This document shows, piece by piece, positions 23,578-33,870 of a stretch of DNA of 64,000 nt (its first letter is position 1; each line of letters begins with the position of its first letter). Origin of the DNA: Nyssa sinensis. Its lineage: Eukaryota; Streptophyta; Magnoliopsida; Cornales; Nyssaceae. Location: the NCBI GenBank assembly GCA_008638375.1, contig CM018036.1:146501-210500 (forward strand), in the 5' to 3' direction. The notes under the pieces are model-generated. The model saw only the letters and a program-made list of their open reading frames with translations, did not search any database and was not told the DNA's origin. Both the position numbers and the translations under genes were made by a program.

Positions 23578-23829
23578 TAGGGATATCTTTGTACGTCTTT
23601 TTTTTTTGTTTCTACCTTGTAACTTTCCCATATTTTGGGCCAATTATAAATAGAATTTGATTTCTTTCAGAACATTTTGTATTGTTTGATAATCTCGTCA
23701 AACCATTAGAATTTTCAAAGTACCCATGAAATGTTTCAGAGGCTTTGATAGCATAATCCTCAAAGCAGCCACACTTGTTAAATTTTTTTAGATGTTGGCA
23801 TATTAATAGGTCGTAATGTACCAACCTTT

Positions 23830-24385
23830 GACACTTGTCGTCAAATCAAGCTTCATCCTCAGATTTTCAACACTTGTAATTAAATCAAGTTTCAACTACA
23901 GATCTTTAATATTTGTAATTAAATCAAGTTTCAACTACAGATCTTTAACACTTGTAATTAAATCAAGCTTTAACCACAGATCTTTAACACTTGTAATTAA
24001 ATCAATCTTCAACCACGGATCTTTACCACTTGTAATTAAATCAAGCTTCAATCACAAATCTTTAACACTTATAATTAAATCAAGCTTTAACCACAGATCT
24101 TCAACACTTGTAATTAAATCAAGCTTCAACCGCAGATCTTTACCACTTGTAATTAAATCAAACTTTAACCATAGATCTTTAACACTTGTAATTAAATTAA
24201 GCTTTAACCACAGATCTTCAACACTTGTAATTAAATCAAGCTTCAACCGTAGATCTTTACCACTTGTAATTAAATCAAGCTTCAACCACAGATCTTTAAC
24301 AATTGTAATTAAATCAAGCTTTAACCTCAGATTTTCAACACTTGTAATTAAATCAAGCTTCATCTATAGATCTGTAAGATTAGAC
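23830..24385. repeat. 39-bp minisatellite, about 14 copies
   Basis: The unit is made of 'cacttgtaattaaatcaagc' plus 'ttcaaccacagatctttaa'. Because 39 is a multiple of three, both strands stay open: the plus strand reads a 13-residue repeat such as SSFNHRSLTLVIK, the minus strand one such as KDLWLKLDLITSV. It lies inside element B, between the aORF and integrase. Confidence 0.95.
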
Positions 24386-25125
24386 CCGTGGTATTTTTAA
24401 TAAATGGGAGGCTTTGATAGATTTGTACGTTGATTAAAAAGGATTGGACATTTAGTGCTTCTGATACTTTTATTGAACTGTCCATTGAGCGAAATGAACC
24501 AAACCTATAGCATTTATAATAAATGTAAGGACTTTTAGGGGTCTGTACATTGAGTGAAATGGATCAGACCTGAAGCACACAAGGCTTTTAAGGGTTGTAT
24601 ATTAAATGAAATGGACTAGACCTGCAGCATTTGTAGTGAATACAAGGCTTTTAGGGGCCTGTACACAGAATGAAATAGACTAGAACTGTAACACTTGTAG
24701 TGAATACAAGGCTTTTACGGGCTTGTACATCTAATAAAATGGACCAGATTTGTAACACTTGCAGTGAATACAAGGCTTTTAGGGGCCTACACATTGAGTG
24801 AAATGGACCAGACCTATAGCACTTGTAATAAAGACAAGGCTTTTAGGGGCCTGTACATTAAATGAAATGGACCAGACCTGTAGCACTTGTAGTAAACACA
24901 ATGCTTATCGGAGCCTGTACATTAAATGAAATGGATCAGACCTGTAACACTTATAGTGAATATAAGGTTTTTAGGGGTCTATACATTGAATGAAATTGAG
25001 CAGACCTGTAGCATTTGTAATGAATACAAAGCTTTTAGGGGCCTGTACATTGAGTGAAATGGATCAGACCTATAGCACTTCTAGTGAATACAAGGCTTTT
25101 AGGGGCTTGCACATTGAATGAAAAC
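24386..25125. repeat. 64-bp tandem repeat, about 11-12 copies
   Basis: The unit contains 'caaggcttttaggggcctgt', 'acattgaatgaaatggacca' and 'gacctgtagcacttgtagtg'. Copies are diverged and several are shortened. It directly follows the 39-bp array inside element B and shares no obvious sequence with it. Confidence 0.9.
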
Positions 25126-25153
25126 ACTCAGGGGTGAATAAAAAATAACCCTT

Positions 25154-26090
25154 TTATTGATAATACTTGCGTAAATGTTCGATATTCCAGGGTCTGGGTA
25201 CAAGTTTCCCAATTACATCCTCCAACCAGTAATTTGTGGGTTTGACAATCTTAGTTCTCTTGTAGAATCCTTCCCAATTAGGGGTGAGTTTTCCCATAGT
25301 AGGATAATTGGTGTTTGGGAACACCCTTCTTAAGACGAGGTCCCCAATTTGGAAATTAATAGGTTTTAACCCCTGGTTGAAGCATTTATCCATTCTCTGC
25401 TGGTATGCCTCGGTCCTGATCCGAGTTTGCTCACGTATCTCTTCAAGTAGATCCAAATTTTTCGTGAGCAGCTGATTGTTGGTCCCATGGTCAAAGCAGT
25501 TTGTCTTAAGGGTCGGCATGCCAATTCAACAGGAATGACTGCCTCGATGTCGTAGGCAAGTGAGAACGGCATCTCTGCAGTTGGGGTCCTCCAAGTAGTT
25601 CGATAGGCCTAGAGTACTCTGGGGAGTTTTTCGACCCATCTTCCCTTGGCTTTTTCCAACCTTTTCGGCTTGTCCATTAACTTGGGGATGCCTTGGTGAG
25701 GAGAAGTAATGACTAATGTGCAGGTCTTTACAGAACTTCCCGAACACCTTCCTAGTAAACTGCGTACCATTGTTTGAAATGATGACGCTGGGTATACCGA
25801 ACCTGCAAACTATATTTTTCCACGTGAAGTTTTTTTGCTTCCACCTCTGTGATGTGGGTCAGTGATTCAGCTTTTGCCCATTTGGAGAAGTAGTCGATGG
25901 CGACTAGCAGGAATCTCTTGTTTTGAGGGGCCTTGGCAATGGCCCCATAATGTCCATTCCCCATTAAGCGAAGGGCCAAGGATTGGCGATAAGGATGAGC
26001 TCATGATGAGGTTAATGCTGGTATGAGGCAAATTGATGACATTTGGCACACATCTAGACATATTCTTTAGCTTATCTTAATATACCAGGC
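25154..26090 (-). pseudogene. Integrase remnant, element B
   Basis: Minus-strand fragments in several frames: an rve-core piece 'NKRFLLVAIDYFSKWAKAES' (about 25920-25860), 'SSPRHPQVNGQAEKV' (about 25700-25660), 'MPFSLAYDIEAVIPVEL' (about 25570), then a C-terminal 'INFQIGDLVLRRVFPNTNYP' chromatin-proximal GPY/F-like module with 'WNIEHLRKYY' at the end (25154). Frameshifts separate the pieces. Confidence 0.85.
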
Positions 26091-26429
26091 TAGTAATAAC
26101 CCTGAGTTAGAGCTCGATGGGCTATTGTCCTTCCGCCATTGTGGTTGTCACAGATCCCCTTGTGTATCTTAGCTAGGACATAACGGGATTCTTCTACAGT
26201 TAAGAACCGTAGGCGGGGTTGTGTGTAGGACCTTCGATAAAGCTTTCCTTTAAAAATTAGATACTGAGTTGCCCTAATCCGAATTCTTCTGACATGATTT
26301 TATCTTCTGGAAACAGCCTTTCCCTTAGATATTGGATAATGGGGGTCATCTAATCCTGAGGTTGCTCTAAAATTTGAAGGGACTGCATTTCCTCAATGCT
26401 TGGCTTCAATTGGTAGGAGATTTTCACCG

Positions 26430-26740
26430 TTGAATCTCTTTACGGCTTGAGGTGGGAGGCTATGTTTGCTAAAGCATTAGCCTTGAAGTTTTGGCTTCTT
26501 TCGATCTTCTGAATGGTGAATTTGTGGAAAGACAAATTTAGTGATTTCACTAGCTCTGAATATTTGGTCTTCCTGTTATCCTTAGTGGAAAATTCTCCCA
26601 AGACTTGACTCACCATAAACTGAGAGTCAGAGAAAGCTTCAAGATTTAGAGCTTCGCATTCCAAGGCCAGTTTCATCCCAAGGATAAGCGCTTCATGCTC
26701 AGCTTCGTTATTAGAAGCTCTGAACCCCAAGCTAATTGCT
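26430..26740 (-). pseudogene. Second (archaeal-type) RNase H remnant, element B
   Basis: Reads 'GFRASNNEAEHEALILGMKL', then 'LEAFSDSQFMVSQVLGEF' and 'SQNFKANALANIASHL'. The N-N-E-A-E and D-S-Q motifs are typical of the additional RNase H acquired by Tat-lineage elements. A 96-codon stretch is open. Confidence 0.85.
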
Positions 26741-26749
26741 TTCTCAGTT

Positions 26750-27276
26750 ACGACTCCATCCGGGGATTGAAGTATTATGCCTACTCCCGAGCCTCTGATG
26801 ATGGATGATCCGTCAGTGTGAATTAGCCATATTGAAGTGTCTGTAGTAGCTTGAGCTTTCGTATGTAGCGTTGGGTGAATTCTGCTACAAAGTCTGCTAG
26901 CGCTTGCTCTTTGATAGCGGTTTGTGGTACATAGGATATATCAAATTCTCCCAACTCTACTGATTATTTGATCAGTTGTCTTAAAACTTCAAGTTTGTGT
27001 AGGACTGTTTTTAAAGTATAGGTCGTATAGATTATGATGAGATGGGTTTGAAAATATGGTTCGAGCTTCCGAACAGATATCACCAGGGCTAAAACTAGTT
27101 TTCAATTTTGAAATATCTTGTCTCGGTGTTCAGAAGCGTCTTGCTAACGTAAAAGACAAGCCTTTGAATCCCCTTATCCTCCCTGACTAATGCAGAACTG
27201 ATGGTATTTTTTGATATAGCCAACGATATAAGTAGTCTTTCTCCATGTACTGGTTTTAAAAGAAGTTCAGGGGAAG
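26750..27276 (-). pseudogene. First RNase H remnant, distal part, element B
   Basis: Just left of the nested insertion, the minus strand continues the RT/RNase H linker and gypsy RNase H, with motifs like 'SALVREDKGIQRLVFYVSKT' and 'LLNTETRYFKIE', followed by stops. The proximal part lies beyond 34950. Together with the flanking direct repeats this shows that the two parts were once continuous. Confidence 0.75.
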
Positions 27277-28240
27277 CTAAGTGTCACGACTCGCATCCCA
27301 CCCTGTCACGACCCAAAACCCAACCTATGCGGATTAGGGGATTCGTGATTGGCCACCGAGGCCTTTTCAATGATCATAAAACTTTTCTCTTTTCCATTTA
27401 ATCAAATGCAGCAGAATAAAATTCTTTTTCTATTATGGAAGCGTCAATACAAAATTCAACATTAGTCATTCGTATATATTCCATAGTGACTACAAAAGTA
27501 CATGATGTAAATTCTCAAAATCTACAAACGTCATATTCGAGATACATTCCATAATTTTCAAAAGTAACTACATCATGTCTAACAAGATCCTAATATGGAA
27601 AGGGCTCACAGTTCATAAGCTTTCGGCTATCATGACTGATCTTGCTAGTTCCTTGCCAATATTGTTACTTGAAATATATTGGATAAAAATCCGTATGAGG
27701 TCGACAGCTTAGTGAGTATTCCATAACATGCCAAGGGTTTCAAAACTATTATGTAGTACATTCTGAAATGTCTATACTTATATAGAATTAAAATATATCA
27801 TATCAAAGTACAACAAATCAGAAACTAGTATCAAAGTCATTTTTAATAAATATCAGTTCAATCACAGTCGTAAATCAATAATCGATAACATAGCACAATC
27901 ATAATAATGATTCAACAACATAGTTTGATAACGATGATTAGTGTTATAATTCAAACATGGTTCGAAGTTGTTTTTAATATCAATAGTCATAGTCAAATCA
28001 ACATCATAGTTCAATATTTTAACTCGATTATAGTTACGGTTCAAAGTCGTTTTCAATAACAATAGTCATAGATCAAAATCAACATTATAAGTCAATCATA
28101 GTTCGGTAACATAGTTCGATAACAATTTCATAGTTTGATAATCAAAATCGTAGTTCAACAATTCTTAGTTCGATGATTCAAAGTTCAATCATAGTTCACA
28201 TTCGATAGTCATAAAAGTTCAAATCATTAAAAATTTTCTT

Positions 28241-28562
28241 CTATGGCCAGCAAATTAGAACCTCGCTGACTGAAATCAAATTCAATAATACCACCAATAT
28301 ACCCCGTGGTTAGGGTTCAATAAGGTCACAATCTATTCAATAATGACCAATCATAGAAGATTCTATGGCCAGCAAAGTAGAATCTCGCTAGCTGAGATCA
28401 AATTCAATAATACCACCAATATACCCCGTGGTTAGGGTTCAATGGCCAGCAAATTAGAACCTTCGCTGACTGTGATCAAATTCAATAATACTACTAATAT
28501 ACCCCATGGTTAGGGTTTAACAAGGTCACAATCTATTCACTAATGACCAATCATAGAAGAGT
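28241..28562. repeat. 122-bp tandem repeat, three copies
   Basis: Copies begin with 'ctatggccagcaaa' at 28241 and 28363 and with 'aatggccagcaaa' at 28441; the middle copy is shortened to about 78 bp. Each contains 'taccccgtggttagggttca' or a close variant. It lies inside the level-3 LTR-type insertion. Confidence 0.9.
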
Positions 28563-29049
28563 GTTTCATTCAAAACATCAAAATCATATCCAAAATCAAT
28601 AACATCAATAATAATCTCAATTATTCAAATAAGAGTTCCATATCTAGCCTTTGGTCAAAACAGTTCATAGTTTGGTAAGAAAAATTGTATATCGTCATGA
28701 GTATCTTACAAAACATTTTCCTAATTTAAGGAAAGAAATAGAGGTATCAACGGATCGTTTAAAATAAGCACTAAGCTCAATGTATTTAATATCAATATAT
28801 ATCGATAAGTCATTAAAAACAATAGCAAATAAAGCATGTCTATTATCAAAGTCATAAAAGAGTTCAATATTTATATGCTTAACAAAAAATCCACCTCAAG
28901 TACGACATGAAAATACTCACAAGGCATCAGATATCAAAGTCATAAAATAGTCGATATTTATATCTATAATGAAAATCCATCTCAACATGATATGAAAAAA
29001 CTCACCTGAAGTCCCAAAAGGTTAATCCAAAAATCCATCCTTTAAAAGA

Positions 29050-29930
29050 GGGTCCCTTGAAAAAAATAACAATGTTACTTTACAGGCCGTTGGTTCCGCA
29101 ACCCTGCCTTTTAGTTTTTCTACGAGTTCCTCGCACTTCTAGAACAATTTCCTCACTTTGGGATCCTCACTCCCATGGAAAATTATGCTCACACAGTCAA
29201 GTTCTCTTATCAAAGCTTCACGATCCCAGCTTGGAGCACAGTGTTGGAACACATCTTTAACCTATCCTAATAACTCGGATGTCCTATTGCAAGCTCGGTA
29301 TTTGAAAAGCATATTTGCTGGGCTTGCTATAGTATTTACAGAAGCACCCATGCCAATATGTCCATTACGAATAGCACAATCTGTGTGTGTCCAATGTGAA
29401 CACAAATCACAACCAATCCACCGGCATGTGTTTACCTCAAAATCAAACTTGTTGCAGATCATGCACAGCAAAGGTTGCAGAAACCATTTCTCATGGAGCA
29501 AATTTCATAAGTACAGTCCTCTGCTGGAAATGGACTTCCACATGCTATATTTTTGCACCTTTTGTACAAAAAAACTTCAAGAAGAGAAGATTAAGGGAGA
29601 CCGACATTTGGATGCAGAAATGCCTGAATTCCATTCTTGATTGCAACTAGAATTTCCAATTGGACCCGGTGTGCTTTAATCAGTGTTTTGTCTATCAAAT
29701 CACCCCTAGTCTAAACTAGCATTTGCAAAAACTAGCAGTTCCCTTTCATCCATTTCACTCCCACTAAGTCCAATTAAACTTTACCCAGCACCACTTGTAT
29801 CAAGCACTCTGATTTCATCCCATTTTTCTTCACAAGATTCTTGAACAGCATACACAATCTCATCAGTGGAAGTGTAGGCAACACAGATTGACAACACTAC
29901 TTTGGAGTTACTGGCAGTGGCCGCCATAGC
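29050..29930 (-). pseudogene. OBERON-type PHD-finger gene fragment
   Basis: Minus-strand translation with stops and frameshifts. 'IKAHRVQLEILVAIKNGIQA' (about 29680) is followed by remnants of an N-terminal Cys-rich part. Next comes the PHD_Oberon core 'NKFDFEVNTCRWIGCDLCSH' with 'WTHTDCAIRNGHIGMG' (29450-29340), 'YRACNRTSELLG' (29262), and past a stop 'VKDVFQHCAPSWDREALIRE' and 'KCEELVEKLKGRVAEPTACK' (to about 29050). OBERON proteins are nuclear PHD proteins needed for meristem maintenance; this copy cannot make one. It sits in an LTR-type insertion, directly after a piece of a different gene. The part upstream of about 29700 is less surely OBERON. Confidence 0.8.
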
Positions 29931-29964
29931 CCTCTTCTCACAAATCGATCACACACACAAATGC

Positions 29965-30440
29965 TCCTCAATGTTGATACAACCCAATTGTTGTATTGGC
30001 AACGTCGTCGGTGAGTACTTCAGATGGAATGTCCAAGTAACACCCACCAAGCCTGCCCGAAGTGGCCCGATCAAGAATAGTGAAAACACAATTGGGGATC
30101 ACTTTAATATCAGTGGCCTTAACAGAAAATTTTGAAAAGGGTTTTACAGCAGTCACCTGATCGAGTTCTTAAAAATCCCCACGATCGACATATTTCTGGT
30201 CGCACGAGCCAGAGATCATGGCCATTTAGCCAGGTGTTAATGGCAACGTTCGAGACGTTAGCAAAGCCATGGACTCAGCCGGGGCCAGGGACGGTAAGGA
30301 GGATACCATGCTAGCGGGTAAGGTACCAGTATGCGTAGGTGGCATAGCCATCGGATTGCTCGTTGTGGAAGGCGAATTGGAGAATCAGTCATGTCCTCCG
30401 ATTCCAGTCTGCTTTCTTGCTTCAATTCTTTAAAGAAACA
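29965..30440 (-). pseudogene. 2-hydroxyacyl-CoA lyase (TPP enzyme) gene fragment
   Basis: Minus-strand translation with one or more frameshifts and stops. 'FAFHNEQSDGYATYAYWYLT' (about 30395-30335) and 'HGFANVSNVAINTW' match the N-terminal TPP-binding domain of plant HACL (oxalyl-CoA decarboxylase-like), with the conserved 'NEQSxGYA' region. In another frame, 'AVKPFSKFSVKATDIKVIPN' and 'SGRLGGCYLDIPSEVL' follow (30150-29985). The enzyme normally cleaves 2-hydroxyacyl-CoA. Only about 150 codons are present, and no intron is seen within them. It lies upstream of the OBERON fragment in the same orientation. Confidence 0.75.
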
Positions 30441-30671
30441 CAAAAAATTATGAAAAATGGAAACAGGGTAGGAGTGAAAATTAATCCCTCTCTCCCTTTT
30501 TCTCTTATTCTCTACTTCTATTCTAGACCATGCATGTAATAGGAAAAAAAATATTTCCTCTTGATCCTTCCTTCCTTCTCTCTCTCTAACTCACTCTCCC
30601 TCTCTCTTTAATTGACACATGCACACACTTACACTCTTTCTGATTTTTTTGCATTTCAATTGCACTAGGCA

Positions 30672-30675
<4 letters not shown>

Positions 30676-30704
<29 letters not shown>
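30676..30704. repeat. (TA)n microsatellite
   Basis: A run of AT dinucleotides inside the level-3 insertion. Confidence 0.9.
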
Positions 30705-30705
<1 letters not shown>

Positions 30706-30824
30706 TATATTTATATACTAATTTGGTTGCATGAAATTCTATTGGCTAGTTAGGAGGTGGGGACTTAATTTTATATACATATATACATATATACATATAT
30801 GTTGCATTATTTAGCACAAAGTGT

Positions 30825-30925
30825 GGGCAGCCCAAGTGGCTTTTCTTTTTGGGCTTAAGTTCTCCCTTACTTTTTGGGTCAAGGGTTCAAATCTCATGGG
30901 TTGCACTTTTGGCTCAATTTTTCCT
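30825..30925 (+). other. tRNA-like (SINE-like) segment in level-3 element
   Basis: Contains 'cagcccaagtggc' and, about 55 bp further, 'gggttcaaatctc', resembling Pol III A and B boxes, then 'atgggttgcacttttggctc' and T-rich sequence. A related segment occurs in the level-2 element at 33745-33870. It could be a SINE insertion or part of the LTR itself. Confidence 0.4.
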
Positions 30926-32022
30926 ATTTTTTTCCCTTATGCCTTGTTTAGAAATTTACATTATTTGTTTTATTTTATTTTATTTTATTTTTATCTTTTT
31001 ATCTTTTTATTTTTTTATTTTTTTTACAGTCTTTATTATCCCAGTTTAATCCCCTGTAACGTTTTATTTTGCTTCGTAAGGTTTCTAATACTAAATTAAT
31101 GACTTAATTTCCCGGTAAACGGGTCGGGGCGTTACACACCCTACACGGATGTCGTGGACGTGATGTCTGTTAGCCGCCTTGCTGGTCTCCCTACCGACAA
31201 TGCGACCAACCAAAGGCAAACTTCTGAACTTTATGATGGATTGCATTCTAAATGTAGAGTCAGAGAAACGGAATTTAAAGTTTTTCATCTTGGGAATGCA
31301 ACTCATCTATATACCACAGAGTTATATACCGTAGAGCACATCTATAATCAGTCATATAATATCTCCAGAGTACCAATATCATAAGCCATGTCTCAACATA
31401 TCTAGTGCATTTCAATGAAATCAATCATATCATTTCACTCAACTGAATAGCCTGATTTAGTCTACAAGAACCCAAATCTCCACAATTCAGTGCCATCAGA
31501 TCCTTACTTGGAATGCCTCTCGACCTACTAGTGTCATAACTGTGTGCCTTTTAATCCAATGGAGATAAATCCTGAAAAATAGATATGGATATGGATTGAG
31601 CTAATTTAGGTTAGTAAGTAAATTCCTCCCTTTGCCATGGATCAAGATTAACTCAAAATATGGATAAGAACAATAATGAACAAGAATGTCACAATAGCCA
31701 GTCACTAACAAATAGATAAATCTCAAAGGCACATCCCAAGATAGATCAACAAAACAACATAAGGAATGATCCGAACAACATATAACTGCCATAGTAGTAA
31801 AATATCAATATGAATTCAGGAATCAATAAGAACGGCATCCACAAGTAACATATCAACAGATTAAAACGTAAACAAGCTTACAAGGAATATTTGAATCAGA
31901 AGTAGATCATCAATGAAGGCACATATCAATCCAAGTCCAAAGATAGACAAACAAGCACATCATCAAACAAATAATAGATCAACAGATAAACTATGGACAT
32001 GATTAGATAATATGTCCATAGA

Positions 32023-32122
32023 TAAACCACGGACCGTCTCTACGTGGCGTATCTGGGATCAAGAGTACATCAATAAATAAACCACGGACCAGCTCAACGT
32101 GGCATATCTGGAACCAATAAAT
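32023..32122. repeat. 55-bp tandem duplication
   Basis: Two copies, starting at 32023 and 32078, with 'taaaccacggacc' followed by 'acgtggc(g/a)tatctgg'. Inside the level-2 element. Confidence 0.8.
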
Positions 32123-32504
32123 CGTAAATGCAACATCAAAATGTCAATAAACGATATGAGATACAAACAGAACAGATGCTGACATACAGATGTCTTATGA
32201 GTGCCTATCTAGGGCCTCGCCCTCACCATATCCAGGATGTGCTCAAGGCCACTCCCCCTTTAGAATCGCTGTCCTTGGGGAGTGCCGCCACCATCCTTTC
32301 ATGGCACCAGAGCTCTATGCATATAACATGTCCCTCATGGACTAATAATCAGGCCACTCCCAAACATCGACCCGTGGGTCCTCAAGCATTTGTGAATCAG
32401 ACGGACGTTGTGATAGATACCTAATAAAATCATGATCATCACGTTTCCACAGGATATGAAAACACAAGCAATCAAATAATGATATCAATAATCAATATCT
32501 AAAT

Positions 32505-32835
32505 GAGTCAACAACAAAAGTATGTATCAATCATAGAGATCAATATTATTAGGCATGTATAGAGTACAAATTGGCAGCATCATGAAAGACATGTGACATG
32601 GCTAGGAGTAACACATGATAGAGATCAGATTTACTTCCAAACTAACATGGAAATGGCATATAATCGACAAGGGTGTCAAGAATTATGATCTCAATAAATC
32701 AACAATAGAAGCAAGTATCAAATCATGGAAATCATATCATCAGACACGTATAGAGTACAACTGGTTGCATCAAGAAGTCACTATGACATGGCGAAGAGTA
32801 ACACGTGAGAGAGTTCGGGTTTACTTACAAACTAT
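32505..32835. repeat. About 190-bp tandem duplication
   Basis: Two diverged copies share 'gtatagagtacaa', 'gacatggc', 'agagtaacac' or variants, and 'tttactt(c/a)caaacta' at about 32630 and 32821. Inside the level-2 element. Confidence 0.75.
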
Positions 32836-33744
32836 TACGCTTATCTCCATTTACAGATACTCTGATAATCTCCAGATACGTCGGACACATCCTTGCATAT
32901 CCTGAATAATCATCATCATCACAGACATATAAGGATTCATCCAATTATATCTTATTCCTTATCTTAGGAATTTATCAGATGGCCTAATTAGGTCCATTGG
33001 CCAATTACCTACCTATTAGGTTTCAATTTATGCAATTAAATTCCTTAAGTAGGCTTCGTAGTTATTAGGATTGTAATCTAAGTCATTTGAACTCTAGTCG
33101 TTATCAGTTAAGTACTTATTTAACCTTAGCTAAAAAATGGTAATTCTGTCATTCTTATCCCGGACCCTATCGTGGTCTTTAGAATATTCCATATAGCTTA
33201 TATATAAATTTCTAAATCTTTTGGACTCCATTTGGTATCTATTTTTTATCATCGGGACACGTCGATCATTTTTTATTTTATACGTTGACTGTTCCAGAAT
33301 CTTATTTAGCCCTTTAATTATGCTTTATATCAGATTGGCCTTCTTTTCGAATTTATTTGGCCTTTAATTTGTATTTTCTATGCTCAGAGTATTTTGGTCA
33401 TTTCATATTTGATGGTAGTCTGACCCCAAATTATTATTTAGTCATATATACGAGTTTGCAATTATTTGAGCTTCCATTGGTATCAATTTCGTCCAATTCA
33501 GACTTTATTTGGGCTTTGTATTGTATTAGGGGTATTTGGTAATTTTACACCTTCACGTGTCATATTTTTCGATACCTCGTTTACTAAAACAGGCTCCATC
33601 GTTGAGTCCGGAATGCCCAAAAATATTGGGTTACACTATCTTTTTATTTTATTTGGGAGTCGTAATCATTAAATTAAATTAACTTAATTAGTTTAATTAG
33701 TTAATTATATTTTATATATGTTGGTAGACAATATTTTTCACAAA

Positions 33745-33870
33745 GGAGGTCAGTGGCATAATGGTTATACTCTCAATTATAGAACTTTACCTCGCGTAGG
33801 TCAGTGGGTTGAATCCCATTGGTTGCACCTTCGGTTCCTTTCCTTTCCTTTCCTTTTTTATTTTTCTTTC
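33745..33870 (+). other. tRNA-like (SINE-like) segment in level-2 element
   Basis: 'agtggcataatggttatact' resembles a Pol III A box and 'gggttgaatccc' a B box, about 55 bp apart. They are followed by 'attggttgcaccttcggttc' and a T/C-rich tail. This is the same order as at 30825-30925. Confidence 0.5.

Larger units (their letters stand above)
27304..31136 (-). mobile_element. LTR-type insertion inside level 2 (level 3), with CACCC duplication
   Basis: Ends are TGTCACGACCC (27304) and GGGGCGTTACA (31136). It is flanked by perfect CACCC copies at 27299-27303 and 31137-31141. On the minus strand it begins TGTAACGCCCCGACCCG. Its termini resemble those of level 2, so the two belong to related families. 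No gag-pol is seen. It holds gene fragments (about 29050-30440), a 122-bp tandem repeat, a (TA)n run and a tRNA-like segment. Confidence 0.78.

Noticed and set aside
23830..24385. Array of regularly spaced repeats resembling a CRISPR array
   Set aside because: There are no unique spacers; the whole 39-bp unit repeats. It lies in a plant retrotransposon.
29050..30440. Functional OBERON or HACL gene
   Set aside because: Each is a partial fragment with several stops and frame changes and lies inside an LTR-type insertion.
33745..33870. Intact tRNA gene
   Set aside because: A- and B-box-like motifs are present, but no cloverleaf with acceptor stem pairing could be formed by eye; treated as SINE-like.
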